DNA of 62,958 nucleotides from Kamptonema sp. UHCC 0994 (lineage in GTDB: Bacteria > Cyanobacteriota > Cyanobacteriia > Cyanobacteriales > Microcoleaceae), in contig NZ_JARFTR010000035.1 of assembly GCF_029167235.1 (NCBI RefSeq), positions 1-62,958 on the forward strand, in the 5' to 3' direction. Every line of letters begins with the position of its first letter. Within the stretch, counting starts at the first letter, position 1. Both the position numbers and the translations under genes were made by a program. This document shows positions 27,223-35,683 of this stretch, piece after piece. The notes below the pieces were generated by a model. The model was not told the DNA's origin, ran no database searches, and saw nothing but the letters and a program-made list of their open reading frames with translations.

Positions 27223-27601
27223 TTTAGTTTAATTATCTTTCCAAATAAATATTTTATTTCTAGCCTGATTGTGACTGTCTCTTGAGTTTAACTGAACTAT
27301 TTCTTCAATAAAATCCATAAGTGAACTTGACAAGGATGCCACACTTTGCTACTCAAATCAAAAACCTCTGGCTTCTTGGTTGTTCCTAATTTCAAACTTT
27401 GTACATGATATCAGGCGATCAACACTTTGGTAAAGTTCCTGATTGAAACAAACTTAGACAATCTCAACTATATCAGTATACCAGGGAACACTCGATGTAA
27501 TCTCAAGTCAACTAGCAAAACCTAGCCTAAGTTTGTCCGTAGATGTATTAGACTGATCAAGCACCAACCAGGCGATCGTCAAAAAAATTAGAGGTACTTG
27601 T
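27223..27601. promoter_or_regulatory. Divergent intergenic region between TPR-GT61 and gmd copy 2
   Basis: This 379-bp AT-rich gap should carry promoters for both directions. AGAGG at 27590-27594 is a good ribosome binding site for the gmd copy. No ORF, repeat array or strong hairpin was recognised. Confidence 0.4.
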
Positions 27602-28561
27602 ATGAAAAAAGCACTCATTTGTGGTATATCCGGGCAAGACGGAGCCTATTTAGCCAAATTACTCCTAGATCAAGGGTACTCAGTCTGCGGCACATCGCGA
27701 GATGCCCAAATCTCCGCATTTCACAATCTCTCCCGCTTAGGCATCCGCGAAGCTGTGAAGCTAGAATCCATGTCTCTCAACGATTTTCGCAGCGTTTTGC
27801 AAGTCCTTGCCAAAATCGAGCCAGATGAGGTGTACAATCTAGCAGGTCAGACTTCCGTAGGTCTGTCCTTCGAGCAACCAGTTGAAACTCTCGAAAGCAT
27901 TGCTACGGGAACATTGAATCTTTTAGAAGCAATTCGGTTTACGGGAGGCAAGATTAAATTATATAATGCTAGTTCTAGTGAATGCTTTGGCGACACGGGA
28001 GGCAAAGCAGCCGAGGAAAGCACACCATTTCACCCCAGAAGTCCCTATGCAGTTGCCAAGGCAACAGCGTTTTGGGAAGTAGCAAACTATCGCGAAGCCT
28101 ACAATTTATTTGCTTGTTCTGGTATCCTATTTAATCACGAATCCCCTCTAAGACCGGCAAGGTTCGTCACCCAAAAGATTGTATCCGTAGCTTGCCGGAT
28201 TGCGGCAGGAAGCTCAGAAAAGCTGCAATTGGGTAATATTTCTGTACAACGGGACTGGGGTTGGGCTCCCGAATATGTGGAAGCAATGTATTTGATGTTG
28301 CAGCAGTCGGAACCCGATGATTATGTGATTGCTACTGGGGAAAGCCATGCCTTACAAGAATTTGTTGTTCAAGCCTTTGCCACTTTGGGATTAGACTGGA
28401 AGGAACATACTGTTATAGATACCAGTTTGTACAGACCGACAGAAATTGCACTTGGTAAAGGCAACCCTGCTAAGGCTAAGGAAAAGTTAGGTTGGGAGGC
28501 GAAATATAAGATGCACGATGTAGTTCAGATGATGGTAAAAACAAGGCAAGAACAAATATAG
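27602..28561 (+). CDS. gmd: GDP-mannose 4,6-dehydratase-like SDR enzyme (copy 2)
   Basis: This 319-residue protein is nearly the same as the product of 17240-18196 through the whole chain: G-I-S-G-Q-D-G-A-Y-L, N-L-A-G-Q-T-S-V-G, Y-A-V-A-K and V-Q-R-D-W-G-W-A-P-E-Y. All catalytic residues are kept, so both copies should be active. Differences cluster at the C-terminus and in solvent-exposed positions. The copies probably arose by duplication inside the locus and flank the CDP-sugar, FkbM and GT61 genes. It starts at ATG 27602 with AGAGG seven bases upstream. Confidence 0.88.
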   Translation: MKKALICGISGQDGAYLAKLLLDQGYSVCGTSRDAQISAFHNLSRLGIREAVKLESMSLNDFRSVLQVLAKIEPDEVYNLAGQTSVGLSFEQPVETLESIATGTLNLLEAIRFTGGKIKLYNASSSECFGDTGGKAAEESTPFHPRSPYAVAKATAFWEVANYREAYNLFACSGILFNHESPLRPARFVTQKIVSVACRIAAGSSEKLQLGNISVQRDWGWAPEYVEAMYLMLQQSEPDDYVIATGESHALQEFVVQAFATLGLDWKEHTVIDTSLYRPTEIALGKGNPAKAKEKLGWEAKYKMHDVVQMMVKTRQEQI

Positions 28562-28653
28562 TATATGAGTTTCAGTGAAAATCAGAAACCTAGACATATT
28601 CCTTAAAAATCCGATCCGGTTACATTCAATAAAATTAGGAGAACAGTATTGTA

Positions 28654-31203
28654 ATGATAGAATTAATCTCAGTTCACATACCTAAAACAGGTGGAAAATC
28701 TTTTGGGTCTATTTTGTCACAAGTCTATGGGGATGATCAAATATATTTTGATTATGAAGAACAGTCAAGACCAAGAGTTTACCAGCCAAAAGAAATTCCA
28801 TCTGAATTTCGAGTGATTCAAGGCCACTTCCCCATAAGTAAATATGAGCAGTATTTTCCTGATGCGAAAAAGATAGTTTGGTTAAGGCATCCAGTCTATC
28901 TCTTAATTTCCTTGTATTGCTATTGGTTGGGTCTTGAGTCTGTGCATCCTCAAACGGCTGGGATAGTTAAAAAAGTAAAAAACAATATGCAAATAGATGA
29001 ATTTGTAGATCAGCCTGAAGTGAGAAACATATTGTGTCAAAATATTGCTGGAAAACCTTTAGAGGAGTTTTATTTTGTTGGAATACAAGAATTTTTTAGC
29101 GAAGACCTAGCAGAGCTAAAAACAAAGCTAGGATGGGGTCAATATACTTTACCTTATGAAAATATCAACCCACTTCGTAACTATCAAGAGGTTTTACAAA
29201 ATGTATTTTCTAATTTAAAGCTTATGAAGAAGCTAGTGGAAAATAATTTAGAAGATATAGAACTTTATAATGAGGCATTAGCTCTTAGAGCAAAGCGGAG
29301 AAAAGAACCATTTTTTCTACAAAAAATCAGATCAGAAGGAAACCGTTTGTATAATTTATTAAGTTCCCAACAAGTAATTCAAGAACCTAGAGTTATTGAT
29401 AAAGAAGGAGTTAGCAAGCTAAATGATGATAACGAAAAGCTCATTATAAAACAGTGGGACAGGACTTTTGTTTGCCAAGGTAAAAATTTATATTACAATC
29501 GCATCCAATATAACAATCCCTCGGAAAGAGCAGTTGAAGTGCCGATTGGATTTGACTTTCTGGCTAATGTTCCCAACTCTGCCCGGGTCTTAGAAGTGGG
29601 AAACGTACTATCCTATTATGAAAATTCCCTCAGTCAGCATACGGGAGTTATTTCCAGAAAGATTGTAGATAAATTTGAAATAGAGCTAGGCGTAGATAAT
29701 GAAGATTTAATGTTACTTAGCTCTGAAGAAAAGTATGATGCTATAGTTTGTATTTCAACAGTGGAGCATATAGGACAGGGTGTTACACCGGTAGGCACTT
29801 ATGGTGAAGTTGCACAAGAGCGAGATTTAGAAGCTCCCCTCAAGGCTATAGCTAAAATATACGATCTGCTCACTACTGGTGGAACTGCCTTAATTACCGT
29901 TCCTTTTGGAAACCTGACAGATGGTGAGTGGTATATTCAGTTTAGCGGTCAATACCTAAGTCTTTTAGAAAAGTACGGAATCCCTAAAGAAGCGGTTACT
30001 ACCAATTTCTTAAAATTAGTAGATCGAGATCCGACCAAAGATAGCGTTAGAATGTTGTGGGAAGAAGTCGATGCTATTGAAGTTAGTAATGTAGAGTACA
30101 ATCATCCATTTCCAACAGCTAATGCGATCGCGATCATAAAGCTTTTCAAAGTTTCTAATGATTTTCATTTAAACTTAAATGTTGAACCTACAACTATGTT
30201 TTATAATATGCCACACCAAACTAGATTAGATTTTAAACAAATTCAGTTACAATTTCAGCAAACCCAGGATGAGTTAAATAAGTCTAAGTTACAACTTCAG
30301 CAAACTCAGGGTGAGTTGAATCAGTCTCAGGCACAAATTCAGCAAACTCACGCACTTTTGGCACAATCCCAATTACAACTCCAGCAAACTCAAGGTGAGT
30401 TGAATCAGTCTCAAGATGAGTTAAGTCAGTCTCAGGCACAATTCCAGCAAACCCAAGGTGAGTTAAGTCAGTCTCAGGCACAATTCCAGCAAACCCAAGG
30501 TGAGTTGAATCAGTCTCAGGCGCAACTCCAGCAAACTCAGGCACTTTTGGCACAGTCGCAGTTACAACTACACGAAACTCAGGCTGAATTGGAGCAATCT
30601 CATTTACAACTGCACGAAACTCAGGCTGAATTGGAGCAATCTCATTTACAACTGTACGAAACTCAGGCTGAATTGGAGCAATCTCATTTACAACTGCACG
30701 AAACTCAGGCTGAATTGGAACAGTCTCAAGGGCAACTGTACGAAACTCAGGCTGAATTGGAGCAATCTCATTTACAACTGCACGAAACTCAGGCTGAATT
30801 GGAACAGTCTCAAGGGCAACTGTACGAAACTCAGGCTGAATTGGAGCGATCTCATTTACAACTGCACGAAACTCAGGCTGAATTGAAGCAATTAAGGTTT
30901 CAGCAAAGCATTGTTAGAAATAAAAATGTACAAGATCAGACACACTACACACTACTATTGTGGGAGGGCTGGTCTGCTTATCATAAAGGGGATCTCAAGG
31001 CAATGGCTCAGTTCTTAAAGCAATCCTTAAATGCTACGCCTTTCTCACATACAGAAACGGTTTTGAACTGGTTAGAAACTTTTGCCCGATTCTCTTCTGA
31101 AAGTGGGATTAACCTTGATACCAATTCACTGGTTAATTCAGAAGAATGGAAAGAGTTAATGCGTCGCAGAATTAATAGCAAGCATTCTCTGGTATTGCGT
31201 TAA
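28654..31203 (+). CDS. Sulfotransferase-like / methyltransferase-like / coiled-coil / W-AW module protein
   Basis: This is an 849-residue mosaic. Residues 1-215 look like a sulfotransferase family 2 domain: S-V-H-I-P-K-T-G-G-K-S-F at the N-terminus matches the 5'-phosphosulfate loop, and W-L-R-H-P-V resembles the 3'-phosphate region. Residues 265-505 resemble a class I SAM methyltransferase (V-L-E-V-G-N, then Y-D-A-I-V-C-I-S-T-V-E-H-I-G). Residues 529-748 are a long coiled coil of 14-residue repeats, first of the Q-L-Q-Q-T-Q-G-E-L-N-Q-S-Q type, then Q-L-H-E-T-Q-A-E-L-E-Q-S-H. Residues 757-842 are the helical module seen in the GT2/GT4 proteins (W-E-G-W, A-T-P-F, E-E-W). It probably decorates the glycan, with the coil and module positioning it. 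Either enzymatic assignment could be a remote fold match only. Confidence 0.78.
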   Translation: MIELISVHIPKTGGKSFGSILSQVYGDDQIYFDYEEQSRPRVYQPKEIPSEFRVIQGHFPISKYEQYFPDAKKIVWLRHPVYLLISLYCYWLGLESVHPQTAGIVKKVKNNMQIDEFVDQPEVRNILCQNIAGKPLEEFYFVGIQEFFSEDLAELKTKLGWGQYTLPYENINPLRNYQEVLQNVFSNLKLMKKLVENNLEDIELYNEALALRAKRRKEPFFLQKIRSEGNRLYNLLSSQQVIQEPRVIDKEGVSKLNDDNEKLIIKQWDRTFVCQGKNLYYNRIQYNNPSERAVEVPIGFDFLANVPNSARVLEVGNVLSYYENSLSQHTGVISRKIVDKFEIELGVDNEDLMLLSSEEKYDAIVCISTVEHIGQGVTPVGTYGEVAQERDLEAPLKAIAKIYDLLTTGGTALITVPFGNLTDGEWYIQFSGQYLSLLEKYGIPKEAVTTNFLKLVDRDPTKDSVRMLWEEVDAIEVSNVEYNHPFPTANAIAIIKLFKVSNDFHLNLNVEPTTMFYNMPHQTRLDFKQIQLQFQQTQDELNKSKLQLQQTQGELNQSQAQIQQTHALLAQSQLQLQQTQGELNQSQDELSQSQAQFQQTQGELSQSQAQFQQTQGELNQSQAQLQQTQALLAQSQLQLHETQAELEQSHLQLHETQAELEQSHLQLYETQAELEQSHLQLHETQAELEQSQGQLYETQAELEQSHLQLHETQAELEQSQGQLYETQAELERSHLQLHETQAELKQLRFQQSIVRNKNVQDQTHYTLLLWEGWSAYHKGDLKAMAQFLKQSLNATPFSHTETVLNWLETFARFSSESGINLDTNSLVNSEEWKELMRRRINSKHSLVLR
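30240..30895 (+). repeat. 42-bp tandem repeats encoding a heptad coiled coil
   Basis: About fifteen consecutive 42-base units (14 residues, two heptads) fall into two sub-families. The earlier one has CAGCAAACTCAGGGTGAGTT and the later one CACGAAACTCAGGCTGAATT. The later copies are nearly identical, so coil length probably varies between strains. Confidence 0.88.
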
Positions 31204-31335
31204 ATAACAAATTGCTAGCCAGCAATTTATTGTTTCTGAATTGAGAAGTGCAATAAAGAGAAAAACTTACTTTAAAAATGCCTTCTTGATAAATTTATCC
31301 TTCTAACAACCATTGAGTATAGAGTAATAATTGCT

Positions 31336-33420
31336 ATGTTGAATAAAACACTAACTTCTTCTTTAGGCATTAATTTTGTAGGTCATGTAAGTGGCGAATA
31401 TGGTCTAGGCGAAGGTGCAAGAGGTACTTTAAGAGCACTAGAAGCTGTAGGTATACCATTTACAATTAATGATATTAAAGTAGATTGGCATAGAAACTTA
31501 GATGATACCTACACCAATGTTTCTGATAAAAAGCAATACCCAATTAACTTGATTCATATTAATCCAGGCGACGGAATGATCGAAAACCTTGGCAGTGAAT
31601 ATTTCGAGGGAAAATATAATATTGGCTACTGGGCTTGGGAATTGCAAACCTTACCCAGCGTCTGGGACTATGCTTTTAATTTATTTGATGAAATTTGGAC
31701 TTATAGTAATTACACGGCTGAAACAATTGCCAGAGAATCACCAATTCCTGTCCTTAAACTAGCACCTAGTATTGCTTTACCATCAACCTCTGTAGACAGA
31801 AAAGCATTAGGGCTACCACAAGAAAAATTCGTTTTTCTGTTCATGTTCGACTTCCATAGTACATTAGGACGCAAAAATCCCTTGGGGACGATTGAAGCCT
31901 TTAAGCGAGCTTTTGAACAATCAAATAATCACGATGTCTTGCTTGTCATCAAGTCTTCTAACGGGCATTTTCATCCTGAACAGAGAGAGAAGCTGAAAGA
32001 GCAAATAGAGGGCTGGCAGTCCATTCACTTAATAGATGGACATTTGAAGAAGGAAGAGCTTTATGGCTTAGTTAACAGTTGTAACTGCTATGTATCCCTG
32101 CACCGTGCTGAAGGTTTTGGGCTGACAATGGCAGAAGCGATGTATTACGGCAAACCAGTAATAGCGACAGCTTACTCATCTAACATGGAATTTATGAATG
32201 TAGGCAATAGTTTTCCTGTGAAGTACGAACTGGTAACACTTGCGGAAAATTATGGTCCTTACCCAAAAGGAAATATCTGGGCTGAACCAGATATAAATCA
32301 TGCTGCCTCATTAATGCAGTATGTTTTCCAAAATTATCAGGAAGCGCAGCAAGTAGGATCTATAGCTGCTCAAGATATCAAATCTTTACTAAGTCCAGAG
32401 GCGGTAGGAAATAAAATCAGAAATCGTCTTGAGCATATTATGAAGATCAGGATTCCCCTAGAATTAGCAAAAGTTAATGTTCAAATACCTCTGTTTAAAG
32501 ACGGAACTTTTTTGCAAGAAACTGAACACCTGAATGATGCAGATTTTTTAGAAATTGCTTACCGTACTTACCTCAAACGCAACCCTGATAAAGAAGGTAA
32601 AAATAACCACATTCAAGATTTAGGAAACGCCAAGAGAACGCGCCAGGAATTACTTACTATCATGCGCCAATCCCCTGAATTTGAGACGCTGTGGAAGCTC
32701 GTAGAGAAAAGCTTATTATCTTCATCTTTGGGTATGGAAATTATATCAATTCATGTTCCGAAAGCAGCAGGAACAACATTTAGCAAAGTTCTTCAACAAC
32801 TTTACAGTGAAGAGCAAGTTTTTTGCGAAGATGCCAAATTGCCCTTAGCTTCCATCTTGGAACAACGTTTAATCACACTTAAAACTAAGGTGATTCACGG
32901 TCAATTTCCAGCTACGAGGTATAAAGAATGCTTGTTGTATTCTTCTCCAAAAATAATCACATGGCTCAGGCATCCGATCACTCGTTTAATTTCTTGGTAT
33001 TGTGATTGTATTAGTAAGCCTTGTGACGAAAATAATAATGAATTTGAGGAATATGTGAATAAGAATAAGCCAGATTTGATTGAATTTTCTGAGATGTCTG
33101 ATGCCCAAAATGTTATGTCTAAATACCTGCAAGGAATAGAAATAACAGAATTTTTCTTTATAGGTATCCAAGAATTTTTCAAGGATGAAATAAATGATCT
33201 AAAAGAGATGTTAGGATGGCAAAAAACAGTAGAAATTATTTGGTTCAATAAAAATAAATATCCAGAGTATCATGCCTATGTGAACAAAGTTTTGGCTGAT
33301 AATAAACTCGTAGCTAAACTAGCACATATCAATCAGGAAGATATAGAACTTTACCAAACTGCCTTGAACCTGAGACAGAAGCGGAAAGACCAAATTAGAA
33401 CAATCACACAACTCGATTAA
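31336..33420 (+). CDS. GT4 glycosyltransferase / DUF4214-like / sulfotransferase-like fusion
   Basis: This is a 694-residue protein. The GT-B fold GT4-type domain (about 8-380) starts G-H-V-S-G-E-Y-G-L-G-E-G-A-R and ends with E-G-F-G-L-T-M-A-E (E-x7-E) and Y-G-K-P-V-I-A-T. A DUF4214-like helical segment follows (about 398-455; Y-R-T-Y-L-K-R-N-P-D). A sulfotransferase-like domain (about 466-690) begins I-S-I-H-V-P-K-A-A-G-T-T-F and has W-L-R-H-P-I. The last domain is homologous to the N-terminus of the upstream protein, which shows domain exchange between neighbours. It may both elongate and sulfate the glycan. The GT4 part heads a family with three solo paralogues just downstream. Confidence 0.83.
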   Translation: MLNKTLTSSLGINFVGHVSGEYGLGEGARGTLRALEAVGIPFTINDIKVDWHRNLDDTYTNVSDKKQYPINLIHINPGDGMIENLGSEYFEGKYNIGYWAWELQTLPSVWDYAFNLFDEIWTYSNYTAETIARESPIPVLKLAPSIALPSTSVDRKALGLPQEKFVFLFMFDFHSTLGRKNPLGTIEAFKRAFEQSNNHDVLLVIKSSNGHFHPEQREKLKEQIEGWQSIHLIDGHLKKEELYGLVNSCNCYVSLHRAEGFGLTMAEAMYYGKPVIATAYSSNMEFMNVGNSFPVKYELVTLAENYGPYPKGNIWAEPDINHAASLMQYVFQNYQEAQQVGSIAAQDIKSLLSPEAVGNKIRNRLEHIMKIRIPLELAKVNVQIPLFKDGTFLQETEHLNDADFLEIAYRTYLKRNPDKEGKNNHIQDLGNAKRTRQELLTIMRQSPEFETLWKLVEKSLLSSSLGMEIISIHVPKAAGTTFSKVLQQLYSEEQVFCEDAKLPLASILEQRLITLKTKVIHGQFPATRYKECLLYSSPKIITWLRHPITRLISWYCDCISKPCDENNNEFEEYVNKNKPDLIEFSEMSDAQNVMSKYLQGIEITEFFFIGIQEFFKDEINDLKEMLGWQKTVEIIWFNKNKYPEYHAYVNKVLADNKLVAKLAHINQEDIELYQTALNLRQKRKDQIRTITQLD

Positions 33421-33440
33421 ACTTGGGTATGCGCGGTATT

Positions 33441-34310
33441 ATGAATGAACAAAAGACTCCGACGACTACCATTAAGAGGCAACCGATTATTATCAATAAA
33501 GAGCCTAGTTTAACCAATCCCGTTTCCCAGATGGCAACTGAAGACCAGTGCCGCTCAGATGCCTTCGTATACTGGTGCAAAGAAATTCGTCTCCCCCATG
33601 AACCAATCTTCCATCGAAAGCTTTGGGAATATGCCTATATCCTCCAATGCCTATCTGAAACAGGTATGATGTCACCGGGTAAGCGCGGACTGGCTTTTGG
33701 TGTCGGCAAAGAACCTCTTGTCGCTGTAATGGCTGCACGCGGCAGCGAAATAGTTGCTACAGACCTTGACCCTGACGAAGCCACAAAGCAAGGATGGGCA
33801 GGTACTGGTCAATATGCACCAACCCTAGAAGCCCTTAACGATCGCGGCATTTGTCCTACTGAACGCTTTAATGCTAAAGTCAGTTACCGGGTAGTAGATA
33901 TGAACAGCATAGATGCCGATTTAGTCGGATTTGATTTTGTCTATTCATCTTGTGCTCTCGAACATCTCGGCTCGATTGCAATGGGACTGCGTTTCATCAA
34001 AAATAGTCTTAACTGTTTGCGTCCGGGGGGAATAGCGGTACACACAACTGAATTCAACGTTTTTTCTAATGACGCAACAATAGACAACCAACAAACCGTA
34101 CTTTTTCGACGACAGGATATTGATGGGTTGGCAAAAGAGTTGCTAGGTCAAGGTCATAGCCTTGTTCTTAATTACAATACTGGTAGCGGAACATTCGACC
34201 GTCATATAGACGTACCACCCTGGACAGGGATACACCTAAAGCTCCAACTAGAACAGTATGTCACAACATCATTGGGCTTACTAATTAAAAAAAGTTCAAA
34301 AATTAAATAG
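33441..34310 (+). CDS. SAM-dependent methyltransferase-like protein
   Basis: About 290 residues. The central part has a class I methyltransferase layout: G-L-A-F-G-V-G-K-E-P as a modified glycine motif, I-V-A-T-D-L-D-P as the acidic strand, then F-D-F-V-Y-S-S-C-A-L-E-H-L-G and a C-L-R-P-G-G-I-A-V-H-T-T-E-F-N motif. No subfamily is recognised. The start is uncertain among ATG 33441, ATG 33429 and TTG 33423, none with a clear ribosome binding site. It is inserted between the first and second GT4 paralogues and is probably co-transcribed with them, so it likely methylates a sugar or a linked group. Confidence 0.78.
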   Translation: MNEQKTPTTTIKRQPIIINKEPSLTNPVSQMATEDQCRSDAFVYWCKEIRLPHEPIFHRKLWEYAYILQCLSETGMMSPGKRGLAFGVGKEPLVAVMAARGSEIVATDLDPDEATKQGWAGTGQYAPTLEALNDRGICPTERFNAKVSYRVVDMNSIDADLVGFDFVYSSCALEHLGSIAMGLRFIKNSLNCLRPGGIAVHTTEFNVFSNDATIDNQQTVLFRRQDIDGLAKELLGQGHSLVLNYNTGSGTFDRHIDVPPWTGIHLKLQLEQYVTTSLGLLIKKSSKIK

Positions 34311-34356
34311 TTTTAAATTCTATCCAAATATTTTTACCAAGTAAAAAGCCAGACTA

Positions 34357-35616
34357 ATGCTAAATAATACAGGAAAAAATAATTCTTTTGGTGTCAACCT
34401 TGCTGGTCATGTAACTGGTGATTTTGGCTTAGCCGAAGCCGCCAGAGGAAATCTCAGAGCCATAGAAGCTGCAAAAATTCCCTTTGCAGTTAAGGATCTA
34501 AAAATAGATTGGCTACCCAACTCCGATACTAGCTACAAAAAATTTTCCGACAATAATCCCTACCCAATTAACATTATCCAGACTAACCCTAATTGGGTTG
34601 AACAGATTTTAGCCGGATACTTTCCCGGCATTGGTTCTGAATATTTCCAAGGCAAATACAATATCGGTGTCTGGCTATGGGAACTTCCAGTTTTTCCCTC
34701 TGAATGGCAGTGGGCCTTTGATTTATTTGATGAAATCTGGACTACCAGTAATTTTTGTGCAGAAGCATTTGCCACTGTCTCCAAAGTACCCGTCCTTAAA
34801 ATTCCAGTTAGCCTCGCCTTCCCTCAACCATTATTAACAAGAGAAAACCTCAACTTACCCAAAGATAAGTTTATTTTTCTCTTCATGTTTGACTTTGGCA
34901 GTTCCTTTGAAAGAAAAAATCCCTTTGCTACCGTTGAAGCATTTAAACGAGCTTTTGGTAAATCTAATCAAGATGTTTTACTCGTTCTCAAATTTGCCAA
35001 TGCTCATCTTTTCCCGGAACGACGACAGGAACTTATAGATTTAGCAGATGGTTTTTCATCTCTTCATTTTATAGATGGACATTTGCAAAAAGAGGAAATT
35101 CACGGTTTAGTTAACAGTTGTGATTGTTACGTATCTCTGCATCGAGCTGAAGGCTTCGGTTTAACGATGTCGGAAGCCATGTACTACGGCAAACCAGTAA
35201 TTGCTACTGACTATTCATCTAATATGGAATTTATGAATGTTGGAAATAGTTTTCCGGTTAAATACGAAATAGTCACAACAACTGAAGATTATGGAGCTTA
35301 TCCGAAAGGCAGTGTCTGGGCTGAACCAGATATTGATCATGCTGCGTCTCTAATGAAATCTGTATTTGAAAATTATCAGGAAGCTCAGAAAGTAGGACAA
35401 ATAGCAGCCAAAGAAATTAAGTCTTTATTAAGCCCTAAAACGGTAGGTGTAAAAATCAAAAATCGCCTTGAATTCATCATGGCAAACCTCAATCAATCCC
35501 AATTATCAAATCGGTTCCATGAGCTTCAGGCAGAAAGAGATTTATTAGCTCGTCAAGCCCAAGCTTGGAGGCAGACAGCATTACAGGTACAGAAAGAGTT
35601 AGCAAAATCTTCCTGA
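34357..35616 (+). CDS. GT4-family glycosyltransferase (paralogue 2)
   Basis: This 419-residue GT-B protein is closely related to the GT4 domain at 31336. It shares G-H-V-T-G-D-F-G-L-A-E-A-A-R near the start, Y-N-I-G-V-W-L-W-E-L-P, F-D-E-I-W-T, F-L-F-M-F-D-F, R-K-N-P-F-A-T and H-R-A-E-G-F-G-L-T-M-S-E with an intact E-x7-E. The C-terminal 45 residues or so form a short charged helix with Q-A-W-R-Q-T-A. It is predicted to be a cytoplasmic retaining transferase; donor unknown. Confidence 0.87.
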   Translation: MLNNTGKNNSFGVNLAGHVTGDFGLAEAARGNLRAIEAAKIPFAVKDLKIDWLPNSDTSYKKFSDNNPYPINIIQTNPNWVEQILAGYFPGIGSEYFQGKYNIGVWLWELPVFPSEWQWAFDLFDEIWTTSNFCAEAFATVSKVPVLKIPVSLAFPQPLLTRENLNLPKDKFIFLFMFDFGSSFERKNPFATVEAFKRAFGKSNQDVLLVLKFANAHLFPERRQELIDLADGFSSLHFIDGHLQKEEIHGLVNSCDCYVSLHRAEGFGLTMSEAMYYGKPVIATDYSSNMEFMNVGNSFPVKYEIVTTTEDYGAYPKGSVWAEPDIDHAASLMKSVFENYQEAQKVGQIAAKEIKSLLSPKTVGVKIKNRLEFIMANLNQSQLSNRFHELQAERDLLARQAQAWRQTALQVQKELAKSS

Positions 35617-35683
35617 TTTATACTACAAATTCGTTAAATTGTCAAGGATTGATTCTCAATTTTTCTTAAGTAGAAGACCAACA

